A DNA stretch of 64,000 nt, from NCBI RefSeq assembly GCF_900114475.1, contig NZ_FOTE01000007.1, forward strand, positions 62,001-126,000, in the 5' to 3' direction. Origin of the DNA: Paenibacillus sp. 1_12 (GTDB lineage Bacteria; Bacillota; Bacilli; Paenibacillales; NBRC-103111). This document shows positions 17,045 through 27,562 of this stretch, piece by piece. The translations under genes were made by a program, and so were the position numbers. The notes beneath the pieces were generated by a model. The model saw only the letters and a list, made by a program, of their open reading frames with translations. It had not been told where the DNA came from and ran no database searches. Every line of letters starts with the position of its first letter. Positions within the stretch are counted from its first letter, which is position 1.

Positions 17045-20000
17045 TTATACGCCTGACCAAACATCCTTAGCATATCGTCCTTCGGACTGTAGGCGGTCTA
17101 ACCACTGCTTTGCTTGTTGTTCATCCAGGTTATGGACTTCGCCATAAGCTTGTATAAGTGTAGCTTCTACATCCGGAGCCATCCGGCTGCCGTCCCCGCA
17201 TACGTAGAGTATGCCTCCATTGTCAAAGATGTCGACCAGCAGCTTGGCGTTTTGGCCCATCAAATGCTGGACGTACGTTTTCTGTGTGTCAACTTTCCGT
17301 GAAAATGCGCAATGCAGAGTGACGATCCCTTCCTCTTGAAATCGTTCCAGCTCTTCACGATATAGATAGTCGTCATCGCCCCGGCAGCCGAAAAACAAAT
17401 GTGCTTCACCCAATTTCTTTCCTTGACGCTTTAAGGCGCTTCGTGCCTGTAGGAAACCGCGGAATGGAGCCACTCCTGTTCCCGGCCCAACCATGATGAT
17501 CGGCGTTTCCGTATTCTCCGGCAGTTGGAAACCGGACTCCGGGGTTCGTATGAACATAACTACCTCATCATCAACGTGACAACCGGCCAAATAATTCGAT
17601 GCGACTCCACGGTATTCACCCTGACCGCTCCATGCAGGTCCACGCACGACACCAACCGTAATACTTGCTTGCTCCGGTTGAACGCGCGGCGAGCTGGATA
17701 TCGAGTAGTACCGAGGTTTAAGTGGGGGAAGAAGTTCGATAAATCGTTCAAAAGGCAGCTCACAGGCTTCATATTTAACAAGCAAATCGAGCATCGTGAG
17801 CCGTTTGTTCAGCACCTGTTCCCGGTATACGTCTTCAGCTAGCAGTGCCTCGAGCTCCTTTTTATGTGGCGGGCAGACAGTGTATGCCGCCAGCTCTCGC
17901 AGCTGGGCACGAGTCGCTGCTTCCTGCAGCTCCACGTTGTGAGACAACAGGTCATGCAGGCTTACCGGACGGTCGAGCGGCAGGTGTGCTGCGCTGCGTC
18001 CTGTTGCCTTCAGGATAAGATGATCATTGCTGTTCAAACGATAGCGACGCAGTGCTCGCTCTACCAGCTCTGGACGGTTGCACGGCAGCACACCAAGATG
18101 ATCCCCCTCCTGATAAGTGATGCCCTCCGGCAGCTCAATCTCCAGATGCCGCGTACTGCGTTCGCTGCTTGCACCCTGCAGCTCGCGGTTATCCAATACC
18201 TTTGCATGTACTGCTTCGTAAGATTCAGCCAATGGGGTGCCAACAAAGCCGCTGACGAATTGGACTGTCAGTGTGCTGCGCTCGCTATCAGTCTTAGCAT
18301 TCAACTGCAGACCGAGCTTATCCATCACACCTGGCCACAGCTGTTCTTTCCATTCATCCAGCTGCTTCTCAAAATCGCCGCTAGCGTCCGCTTCACCACG
18401 CTCTGCAAGTCGGGTAGCACCATTGGCGGCCAGCTGTTCGTCTATCAGGCGTGGAATGTACTGGTACGTGTTTGCCCAGTTGCGGTCACCACATCCGAAT
18501 ACCGCATACTGAACTCCATTCAGATCCCCTGACCCTATAGTCTCAAGCCATTGCACAAAGGTACGAGCACTGCTTGGCGGCTTGCCATTGTATGACGCCG
18601 TCACGATAAATACAGCGCCTTCCTTCGGCAGCTTGCCTGCTCTGTCATTCATTGCCGCGATTTCACAGCGAAATCCCTGCAGCTTGGCTTCATCAGCCAG
18701 CTCTCTGGCGATGCCCTCGGCTGTGCCCATATTCGACCCGTACAGGATGAGCAGCGGCGTGTTATGGGTCTGAACACTAACATCTGGATGGCTTGCCTGC
18801 TTTGTTTTGGATTGTGGAGAAGGTGGAGAAGTAACTTCAGAACCGTCTAATAGTACAGTCCCTACCCCTGCGTTACCTCTCGGGCGGACCCGGATCGTAA
18901 AGCCATCCGGCTTCAAAGTTAGCGACTCCTTAATATCCAGCTGATAGTTCGTATGATCGATCAACTCAAAGTGTTTAAGCACCATGCCGAGTACAAGCGT
19001 TGCTTCCTGCAGCGCAAACTGCTGTCCGATACAAGCACGTTGACCGTTGCCGAACGGTTTGTAAGCGTCATGAGGAATTTGGCTTGGGTCCTTGAAGCGC
19101 TCTGGTCGGAATTCATCAACGTCGTCGCCCCATGCGCTCTTATCACGATGAAGCTGAGGGATGAGTACAGATATAGCCTCACCCTTTGCCACTGGGTATG
19201 TGCCAGCAAGCAGTGTATCTTCTTTGGCGTAGAGCGCGAACATGGGAGCAGTCGGCCATAGCCGGAGCGCTTCGTTTAATACCATACGTACGTAATGCAG
19301 CTCCCGGACCTGGCCGTAGGTTGGAATAGGCCCAGTCAGCACACGATCCACTTCCTCATAAGCTTTTTGCAGCTTTTCCGGATTTTTTAGTAAATAATAG
19401 ATGGCAAATGACAGCAGACCGCTAGTTGTTTCATGTCCGGCGATCAGGAATGTAATAATCTGATATCGTATATTTTCGTCGTTCAGCCCTACGCCCGTTT
19501 CGGGGTCTTTCCCCTCCAGCATATGCGATAGCAAATCGTCTACACCTTGGCTGCCTTGCGCCTTACGCTCGGCAATGATCTTGTCCACCAACGTATACAT
19601 GGACTGAATATCATGCTTGTACTGACGCTTAGTTAGTACCATCAGCTTATCCTGCAGTCCAAGCCGCTGAAGCTGGCTCATAGCTTCATGCAGTGAACGA
19701 ACCATGCTCGTTATAAAGGGATGCGGTTCCTCTCTGTAAAAGCTGTTGAACCTATAATTGAAGCCAGTCAGACCTATTGTATCCAGCGTCAGCCGTGTCA
19801 TATCATCAGGCACATTGATGCTTTCGTCCGGGTTCAGACGGGACCATTTCTGAATCATCTGCGTAGCGATATCGACCATCATATGATGATAGCCCTGCAT
19901 GGCTCTCTGCGAAAAGCTTGGCAATAATATATGATGAGCCTTCTGCCAATTAGGATCTTCTGTATCAGCCGTAAACAACCCGTCACCCGCAAAGGGGCGA

Positions 20001-20245
20001 ACGTTCATCAGAGCGGTATGCACTTTTTTATCAAAACGGGATTCGTCACAGGCATCTGCCACTAGTTTATGGTCAGAGATCATAGTCATCGTTCTACCCG
20101 GTAATTCCAGTTTGAAGATGGGGCCGAACTCTTCTGCAAGCTTAATCATCGATTGTACAGGTTTAACCTTATCAATGAGCGGCAAATTGCCAAGCGGACC
20201 GTACGTCTTGGGTTGGGGAATTTGTGGAGCTGTCATATTTTCCAA
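17045..20245 (-). CDS. Self-sufficient cytochrome P450 / NADPH-P450 reductase fusion (CYP102A, BM3-like)
   Basis: Cytosolic fatty-acid monooxygenase fusing a haem P450 (residues 1-470) with a diflavin reductase (about 490-1066), so NADPH electrons pass FAD-FMN-haem in one chain. P450 motifs: I-helix AGHETTSG, K-helix EALR, haem ligand [10 protein letters not shown] with Cys near residue 405. The reductase has an FMN flavodoxin start ([10 protein letters not shown]), FAD motif RYYSISSSP, and NADPH motifs [11 protein letters not shown] and CGDG. Numbered against BM3, Arg47 and Phe87 are kept (Arg51, Phe91) but Tyr51 is Met55, so carboxylate anchoring should differ. TTG 20245 follows AGGAGGTAA. 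A divergent TetR gene probably represses it, as FatR/BscR does for cypB. Confidence 0.93.
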   Translation of the reverse strand: MENMTAPQIPQPKTYGPLGNLPLIDKVKPVQSMIKLAEEFGPIFKLELPGRTMTMISDHKLVADACDESRFDKKVHTALMNVRPFAGDGLFTADTEDPNWQKAHHILLPSFSQRAMQGYHHMMVDIATQMIQKWSRLNPDESINVPDDMTRLTLDTIGLTGFNYRFNSFYREEPHPFITSMVRSLHEAMSQLQRLGLQDKLMVLTKRQYKHDIQSMYTLVDKIIAERKAQGSQGVDDLLSHMLEGKDPETGVGLNDENIRYQIITFLIAGHETTSGLLSFAIYYLLKNPEKLQKAYEEVDRVLTGPIPTYGQVRELHYVRMVLNEALRLWPTAPMFALYAKEDTLLAGTYPVAKGEAISVLIPQLHRDKSAWGDDVDEFRPERFKDPSQIPHDAYKPFGNGQRACIGQQFALQEATLVLGMVLKHFELIDHTNYQLDIKESLTLKPDGFTIRVRPRGNAGVGTVLLDGSEVTSPPSPQSKTKQASHPDVSVQTHNTPLLILYGSNMGTAEGIARELADEAKLQGFRCEIAAMNDRAGKLPKEGAVFIVTASYNGKPPSSARTFVQWLETIGSGDLNGVQYAVFGCGDRNWANTYQYIPRLIDEQLAANGATRLAERGEADASGDFEKQLDEWKEQLWPGVMDKLGLQLNAKTDSERSTLTVQFVSGFVGTPLAESYEAVHAKVLDNRELQGASSERSTRHLEIELPEGITYQEGDHLGVLPCNRPELVERALRRYRLNSNDHLILKATGRSAAHLPLDRPVSLHDLLSHNVELQEAATRAQLRELAAYTVCPPHKKELEALLAEDVYREQVLNKRLTMLDLLVKYEACELPFERFIELLPPLKPRYYSISSSPRVQPEQASITVGVVRGPAWSGQGEYRGVASNYLAGCHVDDEVVMFIRTPESGFQLPENTETPIIMVGPGTGVAPFRGFLQARSALKRQGKKLGEAHLFFGCRGDDDYLYREELERFQEEGIVTLHCAFSRKVDTQKTYVQHLMGQNAKLLVDIFDNGGILYVCGDGSRMAPDVEATLIQAYGEVHNLDEQQAKQWLDRLQSEGRYAKDVWSGV

Positions 20246-20352
20246 TGTTATTACCTCCTAATCGTTGATCCGGCTGCATGCACCAGATTACTATTTGAAC
20301 ATTGTGCAGGAATTATTACACATACGATTTGTTAAGTAATCAACATCATGTT

Positions 20353-20367
20353 TATAATTAAATTATA
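20353..20367. promoter_or_regulatory. Perfect 15-bp palindrome between P450 and TetR genes
   Basis: TATAATT-A-AATTATA, symmetrical and centrally placed in the 234-base divergent promoter region. Candidate operator of the TetR protein, or overlapping -10 elements of both promoters. Confidence 0.4.
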
Positions 20368-20479
20368 GGCTCGCTTCTTTTAGATTCAATATGGACTTAC
20401 ATGCGATTTGCTGTTTATACATCACATTGTCTATTTATGCTAATAACTTCACCATATTGCTACAGTTAAGGAGTTATCG

Positions 20480-21091
20480 ATGACTAGAAAAACCGATCTG
20501 CGCGTTATCAAAACCAGAGAAGGGATCCGCCGCGCTTTTCTTGAGCTGATCAGGGAAAAGGGTTACGATGCCATAACAATACAGGATATCGCTGAGCGAT
20601 CCATGACGAATCGGAATACTTTTTACCTTCACTATACAGATAAAAAGGATCTCCTTGAAACTGTCACGGATGAAGTGCTTGATGCACTGACGGGCAAGCT
20701 TACGGTCGTTATCGCCCAAAAATCCGATCAGTTCCTCATGTCACAAGCTATTATACGAATCGTGTTCGAGCATGTTTTGGAGCATTCTGTTTTTTGTAAG
20801 GCTATGCTCGGCAAACATGAAGTACCGCGCTTTCATGATAAAATGAAACAGATTATTCATCATATTTTTCATCAAGTATTAAACCAGAATCATTCACAGC
20901 TGCAAGATTCAAAGGGAATCCCTAACGATTTTCTTGAAAATTGCTTGTCATCTCTGTATATTGGCACGATAGTATGGTGGGTGGAGCATGATTTTCATTA
21001 TTCTGCCGAACAAATGACAGCTATCATGTCAGAAGTTATTACAAAGGGTCCGATACAAGCTGCTGGATTTATCCGAAGTGAGCGTGTTTGA
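20480..21091 (+). CDS. TetR-family repressor, probable regulator of the P450 gene
   Basis: 203 aa. The N-terminal HTH (residues about 8-55: ITIQDIAERSMTNRNTFYLHYTDKKDLLETV) is typical TetR; the C-terminal part resembles TetR_C_33-type regulators. Placement back to back with a CYP102A gene matches the FatR/BscR arrangement of Bacillus, in which fatty acids release the repressor; its role here is inferred from that. AAGGAG precedes ATG 20480. The csoR promoter begins right at the 3' end of this gene. Confidence 0.85.
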   Translation: MTRKTDLRVIKTREGIRRAFLELIREKGYDAITIQDIAERSMTNRNTFYLHYTDKKDLLETVTDEVLDALTGKLTVVIAQKSDQFLMSQAIIRIVFEHVLEHSVFCKAMLGKHEVPRFHDKMKQIIHHIFHQVLNQNHSQLQDSKGIPNDFLENCLSSLYIGTIVWWVEHDFHYSAEQMTAIMSEVITKGPIQAAGFIRSERV

Positions 21092-21105
21092 TGGCCAGTC
21101 AAGGA

Positions 21106-21134
21106 TTGTATAGGGTGTGGGAGTATAGTATAAT
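21106..21134 (+). promoter_or_regulatory. csoR promoter with CsoR box in the spacer
   Basis: -35 TTGTAT (21106-21111), 17-base spacer, -10 TATAAT (21129-21134). The box TATAGGGTGTGGGAGTATA (21109-21127) fills the spacer and matches two boxes before copZ, so csoR is probably autoregulated. Confidence 0.65.
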
Positions 21135-21162
21135 TCAAGGAAAGGTAAAGGAGGCGAGTCAA

Positions 21163-21513
21163 ATGAACGTGGAAATCGATACACTGGATTCATCCATGGA
21201 TCAAGAATCTGGTTGCTGCTCGCTCGAGGAGACAGGACGAAAAAGCCATCATTCAGACAAAGTAAAAAGCAGCTTAACGAATCGATTGAATCGAATTGAA
21301 GGCCAAATTCGCGGAATTAAAGGCTTAATAGAAAAGGACACCTATTGTGATGATGTTCTGAATCAAATCGCTTCCGTTCAGTCGGCATTGAATGGGGTTG
21401 GTAAGCTATTGTTGGAGCATCATATGAAAAGCTGCATCGTCGAGCGTATTAAAGAAGGCGATACAGAAGTAATTACTGAACTTATGACAACGGTAAACAA
21501 ATTAATGAAATAA
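21163..21513 (+). CDS. csoR: Copper-sensing repressor CsoR
   Basis: Four-helix DUF156 repressor binding Cu(I). The Cys-His-Cys ligand set is present with canonical spacing: Cys62, His87, Cys91 (C-x24-H-x3-C). The core helix RLNRIEGQIRGIKGLIE is diagnostic. There is an unusual N-terminal tail of about 35 aa containing a Cys-Cys pair (18-19) and a His-His pair (29-30), which might bind extra metal. ATG 21163 follows AAAGGAGGCGAG; the frame opens upstream at 21088, but that overlaps the TetR gene. First gene of the copper locus; it acts on the boxes at 21109, 21567 and 21606. Confidence 0.9.
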   Translation: MNVEIDTLDSSMDQESGCCSLEETGRKSHHSDKVKSSLTNRLNRIEGQIRGIKGLIEKDTYCDDVLNQIASVQSALNGVGKLLLEHHMKSCIVERIKEGDTEVITELMTTVNKLMK

Positions 21514-21531
21514 ACCTATATTTCCAATCAG

Positions 21532-21555
21532 GCAGCAGAGTAGGCTGCTTTTTCT
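21532..21555 (+). terminator. Weak terminator after csoR
   Basis: GCAGC-7 bases-GCTGC followed by TTTTTCTTT; a short stem, so it is probably partial. Confidence 0.45.
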
Positions 21556-21566
21556 TTAGAAATTCA

Positions 21567-21627
21567 GATAGGGTACAGGGGTATAGTAAAAAAATGTTGA
21601 CTAAATATAGGGTGAGGGGGTATACTA
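21567..21627 (+). promoter_or_regulatory. copZA promoter with two CsoR boxes
   Basis: -35 TTGACT (21597-21602), 18-base spacer, -10 TATACT (21621-21626). Box TATAGGGTGAGGGGGTATA (21606-21624) occupies the spacer; a second box GATAGGGTACAGGGGTATA (21567-21585) lies upstream of the -35, 39 bp away. Derepression by Cu(I)-CsoR is the expected mechanism. Confidence 0.7.
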
Positions 21628-21720
21628 AAAGCGAGATGATAATAGTTGAAATCAATCTTAAAGCCAATCAAGAAAATTATGATATTTATACAAAATGGAA
21701 AAGATGAAGGGATGAGGAAT

Positions 21721-21921
21721 ATGAACAGCAAGACATTGCACGTAAAAGGAATGAGCTGCCAGCATTGTGTGAATTCCATTGAAGGAGCTTTAAAAGAAAT
21801 GGGAGCTTCCCCAAAAGTTGATCTTAAGAATAGCACTGTTGAAGTGACTTATAATGATAACGAACTAACCATAGAACGTATAAAAGAAGCTATTGAAGAG
21901 CAGGGCTACGATGTTGTGTAA
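21721..21921 (+). CDS. copZ: Copper chaperone CopZ
   Basis: 66-aa heavy-metal-associated domain (beta-alpha-beta-beta-alpha-beta) with the Cu(I) motif GMSCQHC near residues 11-16. It hands Cu(I) to CopA in the cytoplasm. The start is ambiguous: ATG 21721 gives the standard CopZ length with AAGGG/GAGGA upstream, while ATG 21712 would add three residues; the ORF extends to 21646 but without support. Followed by copA after 31 bases. Confidence 0.9.
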   Translation: MNSKTLHVKGMSCQHCVNSIEGALKEMGASPKVDLKNSTVEVTYNDNELTIERIKEAIEEQGYDVV

Positions 21922-21952
21922 TCCATCTTTAGTGGACAGGGGGTGAATCACT

Positions 21953-24388
21953 ATGGTACAAGGTGCGACCGACGCAACCAAACAAACAACCTTACCTATC
22001 ACGGGTATGACCTGTGCAGCATGTGCAAATCGCATCGAAAAAGGTTTAAATAAGCTCGAAGGCGTAACCTCTGCCAATGTGAACTTCGCATTGGAAAAAG
22101 CAAGTGTAACCTATGATCCAGCCATAACTGGCATTAGCAATATGGAAGATACCATCAAGAAATTAGGCTACGATACCGTCAAAGAGGTTGCCCATCTTAA
22201 GCTCGAAGGTATGACATGCGCCGCGTGCGCGAATCGTATAGAAAAAGGACTTGGCAAGCTGCCTGGTGTCACTGACGCATCTGTCAACTTTGCAATGGAA
22301 ACAGCACGCGTGCAATACTCGCCAGGTGAAGTCACAATCACCGATATGCAAAACAAGGTCAAGCAGCTCGGCTATAAAGCGGTCACAGAGCAGGAAAATG
22401 TAAACCCTGGCGAGCATCGTTTGAAAGAAGTGCAGAATCAAAAACGCAAACTGCTCATTTCAGCAGTTCTCTCTTTACCACTTTTGTGGAGCATGGTTGC
22501 CCATTTTTCATTCACGTCGTGGATTTACATGCCAGAAATTCTCATGAATCCTTGGTTTCAACTTATTGTCGCCACTCCAGTTCAATTTTATGTTGGCAAA
22601 CCGTTTTATGTGGGTGCCTATAAAGCTTTGCGCAATGGCAGTGCCAATATGGACGTATTGGTCTCGCTGGGTACCTCGGCTGCTTATTTTTACAGCTTGT
22701 ATTTGACGATTACCTGGTCCATCGGGGGCGGAAGTGTGCATCACGGACCTTCTTTGTATTATGAGACGAGTGCGATATTGATTACACTGGTCATCATGGG
22801 GAAATTATTCGAATCACTCGCCAAAGGCCGGACCTCGGAAGCGATCAAGTCCTTGATGGGACTGCAAGCGAAAACCGCGTTAGTTGTCCGGGACGGTCAA
22901 GAATTAACGATACCGGTGGATGAAGTCATAGCGGGGGATATCGTGCATGTCCGTCCTGGTGATAAGGTGCCCGTGGATGGAGAGGTGCTGGAAGGTCTTT
23001 CGTCGGTGGATGAATCGATGCTGACGGGAGAGAGCCTTCCTGTTGAAAAGAAAATCGGTGACACGGTAATAGGAGCGACAATTAACAAAAACGGCATGCT
23101 GCGGATTAAAGCGACTAAAGTCGGCAAAGAAACAGCGCTTGCGCAAATTATTAAAGTCGTAGAAGAAGCACAAGGCTCCAAAGCGCCAATTCAAAGGGTG
23201 GCGGATGTCATTTCCGGGATATTTGTCCCTGTTGTTGTAGGTATTGCGCTTATTGCATTCCTAGTATGGTATTTCTTCGTTACACCTGGAGATTTTGCAG
23301 GAGCTTTGGAAAAAGCAATTGCTATCCTCGTTATCGCATGTCCTTGTGCGCTCGGTCTGGCAACTCCGACCTCTATCATGGCAGGCTCTGGACGAGCCGC
23401 AGAGTTCGGTATCTTGTTCAAAGGTGGCGAGCATCTGGAGCAAACCCATAAGATCGATGCGATTATTCTGGACAAAACAGGCACCGTCACGAAAGGGAAG
23501 CCAGAGCTCACAGATGTGATAACGAACGGTGACGAGTTGGAATTTCTCAGACTTGTAGGCACAGCGGAGATCAATTCGGAGCATCCTCTTGCGGAAGCCA
23601 TTGTTGCAGGCATCCGGGAACGTAATATTGAGCTGCGGGGTACTGAATCCTTTGAAGCGATCCCTGGCTTTGGAATCAAAGCTGTGGTAGAAGGCAAACA
23701 GCTGCTGATCGGCACTCGCCGCTTGATGGAACAATACGAGGTGGATGCCAGACATGCTTTTGATACGATGGCTCGTTTGGAAGAAGCCGGCAAAACAACG
23801 ATGCTCGTCGCATTCGACAACCAATATGCAGGTATGGTGGCAGTAGCGGATACAATCAAAGAAACCTCGAAAGCCGCGGTTAGCCGGCTGAAAGAAATGG
23901 GCATTCAGGTGATTATGATTACTGGTGACAACGAACGAACGGCGAAGGCAATAGCAGCTCAAGTCGGAATTGATTATGTTCTCGCTGAAGTGCTTCCAGA
24001 AGGAAAAGCAAAAGAAGTGAAAAAGCTGCAGGAACAAGGCAGGATCGTTGCCATGGTTGGAGATGGCATCAATGATGCGCCCGCTCTGGCGACGGCGGAC
24101 ATTGGCATGGCTATCGGTACAGGCACCGATGTGGCCATGGAGGCAGCGGATGTGACACTAATGCGCGGCGATCTATCCAGCATCCCGGATGCGATCTATA
24201 TGAGCCGCAAAACAATGAGCAATATCAAGCAAAATCTATTTTGGGCGCTTGGCTACAACACGCTCGGGATACCGATTGCTGCGATGGGGTTGTTAGCTCC
24301 ATGGGTAGCAGGAGCGGCAATGGCTTTAAGTTCGGTTTCCGTTGTTCTCAATGCGCTCAGGCTGCAGCGGGTAAAAATACGTCACTAG
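21953..24388 (+). CDS. copA: Copper-exporting P1B-type ATPase CopA
   Basis: 811-aa Cu(I) efflux pump of the cytoplasmic membrane. Two N-terminal HMA domains each carry GMTCAACAN (residues about 17-25 and 85-93). The membrane metal site is CPC ([11 protein letters not shown]). The actuator TGES, phosphorylation DKTGT, nucleotide SEHPL and hinge [10 protein letters not shown] motifs are all intact, with eight expected TM helices. ATG 21953 follows CAGGGGGTG. It is third in csoR-copZ-copA-lipoprotein. Confidence 0.95.
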   Translation: MVQGATDATKQTTLPITGMTCAACANRIEKGLNKLEGVTSANVNFALEKASVTYDPAITGISNMEDTIKKLGYDTVKEVAHLKLEGMTCAACANRIEKGLGKLPGVTDASVNFAMETARVQYSPGEVTITDMQNKVKQLGYKAVTEQENVNPGEHRLKEVQNQKRKLLISAVLSLPLLWSMVAHFSFTSWIYMPEILMNPWFQLIVATPVQFYVGKPFYVGAYKALRNGSANMDVLVSLGTSAAYFYSLYLTITWSIGGGSVHHGPSLYYETSAILITLVIMGKLFESLAKGRTSEAIKSLMGLQAKTALVVRDGQELTIPVDEVIAGDIVHVRPGDKVPVDGEVLEGLSSVDESMLTGESLPVEKKIGDTVIGATINKNGMLRIKATKVGKETALAQIIKVVEEAQGSKAPIQRVADVISGIFVPVVVGIALIAFLVWYFFVTPGDFAGALEKAIAILVIACPCALGLATPTSIMAGSGRAAEFGILFKGGEHLEQTHKIDAIILDKTGTVTKGKPELTDVITNGDELEFLRLVGTAEINSEHPLAEAIVAGIRERNIELRGTESFEAIPGFGIKAVVEGKQLLIGTRRLMEQYEVDARHAFDTMARLEEAGKTTMLVAFDNQYAGMVAVADTIKETSKAAVSRLKEMGIQVIMITGDNERTAKAIAAQVGIDYVLAEVLPEGKAKEVKKLQEQGRIVAMVGDGINDAPALATADIGMAIGTGTDVAMEAADVTLMRGDLSSIPDAIYMSRKTMSNIKQNLFWALGYNTLGIPIAAMGLLAPWVAGAAMALSSVSVVLNALRLQRVKIRH

Positions 24389-24420
24389 TCCTCTCAGAAA
24401 AAGATTGGAGAGTTAAGCCA

Positions 24421-25275
24421 ATGAATAAGAAAATAATTATTTTCTTAACTGTACTTACCCTTGGATTATTGTCTGCCTGCGGTACTACAAGCAACAGCAA
24501 TCACACGTCTGGCCATGAGACAAGCTCTAAACAAGGGAATGCAGAGGACCATTCAGGTCATAATATGAGCCAACAAATGGTTACTGATAATTTTAAAGCG
24601 TTGTTTACGTTTGCTCCAACAGGAGTGAAGGCGAATGAACAAACCGAACTGACCATTCAAATTAATGGGAAAGATGGGATGTCAGTAAACGAGTTTAATC
24701 TTAATCATGAGAAACTGCTGCATCTCATCGTCGTCAACCATGATTTATCGTATTTTAATCACATTCATCCCGATTACAAAGGAAATGGTAAGTTTACGAT
24801 TAGTACTTCTTTTCCAGCGGGCGGTGACTACAAACTATTCGCGGACTTTATTCCAACCAAAGGCTCCAGCACAACGCTAAGCGAATGGGTAAAGGTAGAA
24901 GGTAAAGAAGGGGTGCACAATGCCATTACTGCTGACGCAAAGCTTGTCAAGGAGACCGATGGTAAAGAAATCGAGCTCGCGTTAAGCAGCACCAAACCCA
25001 AAGAAGAAGTTATGTTAACGTTCAATATTCGTGATGCTCAGACGAAGAAGGGCATTAATAACCTGGAGCCTTATTTGGGCGCTGTGGGACACGTGGTGAT
25101 CCTGTCGGCTAACGTGGAGGAATATATCCATGTTCACCCGGTAGACGAAAAGTCATCCGGCCCCAAAGCACAGTTCGCAACCTCTTTTCCGAAAAGTGGT
25201 GTTTATAAGCTATGGGCACAATTTCAACATCATAATAAAGTCTTTACCGTACCTTTTGTCGTTGATATCAAGTAA
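24421..25275 (+). CDS. Lipoprotein with two YtkA/FixH-like domains, copper locus
   Basis: 284-aa predicted lipoprotein: signal peptide and lipobox LSAC (Cys20), then a His-rich linker (SNHTSGHETSS, EDHSGHNMS). Two similar beta-sandwich halves follow; each contains a hydrophobic strand, a His/Asp-rich turn (LSYFNHIHPD; EEYIHVHPVD) and GxYKL(F/W)A, as in YtkA-like domains found with copper genes. His and Met residues suggest metal binding outside the membrane, perhaps receiving copper pumped by CopA (inference). ATG 24421 has TTGGAGAG upstream, 33 bases after the copA stop. The reading frame extends back inside copA, but that part is not the gene. Confidence 0.8.
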   Translation: MNKKIIIFLTVLTLGLLSACGTTSNSNHTSGHETSSKQGNAEDHSGHNMSQQMVTDNFKALFTFAPTGVKANEQTELTIQINGKDGMSVNEFNLNHEKLLHLIVVNHDLSYFNHIHPDYKGNGKFTISTSFPAGGDYKLFADFIPTKGSSTTLSEWVKVEGKEGVHNAITADAKLVKETDGKEIELALSSTKPKEEVMLTFNIRDAQTKKGINNLEPYLGAVGHVVILSANVEEYIHVHPVDEKSSGPKAQFATSFPKSGVYKLWAQFQHHNKVFTVPFVVDIK

Positions 25276-25328
25276 ATGGAGTAACGTCATAAGGATGATT
25301 CATTCATAGACTAATAAGAATTTCACAT

Positions 25329-25361
25329 ATCCCTGTACATCTATTGATGTATGGGGATTTT
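25329..25361 (+). terminator. Terminator of the copper operon
   Basis: ATCCC-T-GTACATC / GATGTAT-G-GGGAT stem with TATT loop and short T run, 50 bases after the lipoprotein stop. Confidence 0.7.
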
Positions 25362-25486
25362 ACTATATTGTTCATCACTTCCTGAATCTCTATCATTATC
25401 TCAAGTGATCCATATCACAGATAAATATTGGTATATGCAGTAAGGTTAGGTAGATTACGTTTGAAATTCCATTGGGAGGAATGCTT

Positions 25487-25774
25487 ATGTGCTATGAAAT
25501 AAAGGATAGAGACCAACAGATCGACGTCATACTAACCGGATTTATCAGCGTAAAAGAAGCTACCTCCATCAGACAAAAATTGTTCCCGATCATTCAACAA
25601 CAATTTCACAGTATCACTTTCCATCTCGGAAACGTAACAGAAATGGACAGCTCCGGGCTTGGCCTCATGTTGGCAGTACAAAAAATTGCTACCGATTACA
25701 ATGCTATTATTACGTTTACTGACGTCCATGAACCATTAAAAGCGCGTCTTCTCATGGCAGGTATAACGTTATAA
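25487..25774 (+). CDS. STAS-domain protein (anti-anti-sigma factor-like)
   Basis: 95-aa single STAS domain, the fold of SpoIIAA/RsbV, which bind an anti-sigma kinase when unphosphorylated. The phospho-acceptor region reads TEMDSSGLGLMLAVQK, with the conserved Ser pair after Asp. GGGAGGA (25474-25480) sits 6 bases before ATG 25487; the frame opens at TTG 25472. No partner kinase or sigma factor is in the window. It lies 43 bases before the PAS-GGDEF-EAL gene and may be cotranscribed, linking it to c-di-GMP signalling (inference). Confidence 0.8.
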   Translation: MCYEIKDRDQQIDVILTGFISVKEATSIRQKLFPIIQQQFHSITFHLGNVTEMDSSGLGLMLAVQKIATDYNAIITFTDVHEPLKARLLMAGITL

Positions 25775-25817
25775 AGCAAGAGATGCAAGGGCACTGCTGC
25801 AGAGAGGGGTCTTCTTA

Positions 25818-27562
25818 ATGAATACATATGATATTACCCATCGCAAGAATACAATTTCCAAGCTTAGGCTGCACGCACAAGTGTTCAGCAATTCCAGTGA
25901 AGGCATTATGATTACGGACAAGCAGCTTAAAATTTTATCTGTTAATCAAGCATTTACGACAATGACTGGATATACAGAGGACGAAGCTGCCGGCCATACA
26001 CCGCGATTACTACATTCCGGACTTCAGAATCAGTATTTTTACATAAAAATGTGGGAAATTATTCACACGACCGGTCTCTGGGAAGGTGAGATTTGGAACA
26101 AACGAAAGAACGGTGAGCTATACCCCGAATGGCTGTCTATTACGACCTTGCGGAATGAAACGGGGGACATCACGAATTATATCGGAATGTTCACAGATAT
26201 TACGGAACGTAAGCAGTCCGAGGAGCCCTGAAATATTTGGCTCATTTCGATAAATTAACAGGGCTGCCTAATCGTACCTTGCTTAGTGAACTAGTTCATG
26301 AAGCTACCATAAGGACATTGAAAACAAGCCAGAAGCTGGCTGTTTTTTTTATCGATCTTGATCGGTTCAAGATGGTCAATGACTCCTTGGGACACAGCAC
26401 TGGGGACAAGCTTCTCCAGCAAGTTGCCGAGCGTCTGAGCTCCGTCGTTAGAAAGGATGATATCGTGTCTCGTCTGGGGGGCGACGAATTTATTATCGTT
26501 CTGCAGGATTTACAGGATATGGAAGAAGCGCGGTATATCGCTACTCATCTGATTTCCAATATCAAAAAGCCTTTCTGGGTGGAGGACAATGAGCTTTATA
26601 TTAACGCAAGCATTGGAATTTGCATGTATCCAACGCATGGCAGCGACTTCGAAACACTGCTTAAGCACGCGGATTTAGCTATGTACCAAGCCAAAATCCA
26701 AAACGGAGGATACCAATTTTTTAACGAAAGCATCATTAGCACCTTCCTGAGAAAGCTTGATCTGGAGAATGAGCTGAGATGGGCCATCGTCAGGAATCAG
26801 CTGACTCTTTATTATCAGCCCCAAGTGTGCACAGAAACCGGTTACATAGAGGGCATGGAGGCGTTATTACGCTGGAATCATCCAACGCTTGGTTCTGTAT
26901 CCCCCGCAGAATTCATCCCTATCGCTGAGGAAACCGGTGTCATTATGGAAATCGACAAATGGGTATTAAAGGAAGTATGTGTTCAGTTCGATCGTTGGCG
27001 TTCGGCCTCGTTTGCCGTACCCGCGATAGCTGTTAATTTATCAGCAAGGCAGTTTCTGGCGCCAGATTTAGCTGCAAGTATTCGCGATATTGTAAGCGAG
27101 ACCTGCTGCAGCCCTCAGCAAATCGTAATCGAAATAACAGAGAGCAGCAGCATACACGACATGGAATCGGTGCTGCAGATTCTGCACGAAATTAAATCAT
27201 ATGGCTTTCAAATCGCGATTGACGATTTTGGAAAAGGTTATTCCGCACTTGGTTATATGAAAAAGTTTCCCATTGATATTCTTAAGATCGACAAGAGCTT
27301 CGTCCAGGAGCTGACTAGTGATTCGAAGAGCTTGGTCATTACGAAAGCCATTATCGACATGTCGCATGGTATGAATCTCCGAGTCATTGCGGAAGGAGTT
27401 GAAACTCTGGAGCAAATGGAATGTTTGAGGAGGATGAACTGTGACCTTGTACAAGGCTTTGTGATTGATCCGCCTATGCCGCCTGAGCAGCTCGAAACAC
27501 GTTATTTGCAGACATCTGACGAGAATTTATCCAAACCAAACAAGCAGGCAAACCATCATTAA
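25818..27562 (+). pseudogene. PAS-GGDEF-EAL c-di-GMP enzyme split by a one-base deletion
   Basis: Two ORFs make one protein. 25818-26231 encodes a PAS domain ending ITERKQSEEP-stop; 26237-27562 (+1 frame) continues as a GGDEF-EAL protein. Adding one base in GAGGAGCCCTGAAATAT restores SEE(R)LKYLAHFDKLTGLPN, the normal junction. The GGDEF motif (RLGGDEF) is intact with an RxxD inhibitory site five residues before it, and the EAL domain keeps EALLRW, NLSARQF, the DDFG loop and the Lys/Glu/Gln catalytic residues, so the catalytic half could still work if made. GAGGAG lies about 11 bases before TTG 26237, so reinitiation is possible. It could also be a sequencing error. Confidence 0.8.

Noticed and set aside
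17864-18532. 222-codon plus-strand ORF inside the P450-reductase gene
   Set aside because: Antisense to a strongly conserved reductase domain, with no ribosome site and a Cys/Leu-rich nonsense composition.
23191-24037. Antisense ORFs of 237 and 258 codons inside copA
   Set aside because: Shadow frames of a fully conserved P-type ATPase; no domain or start signal.
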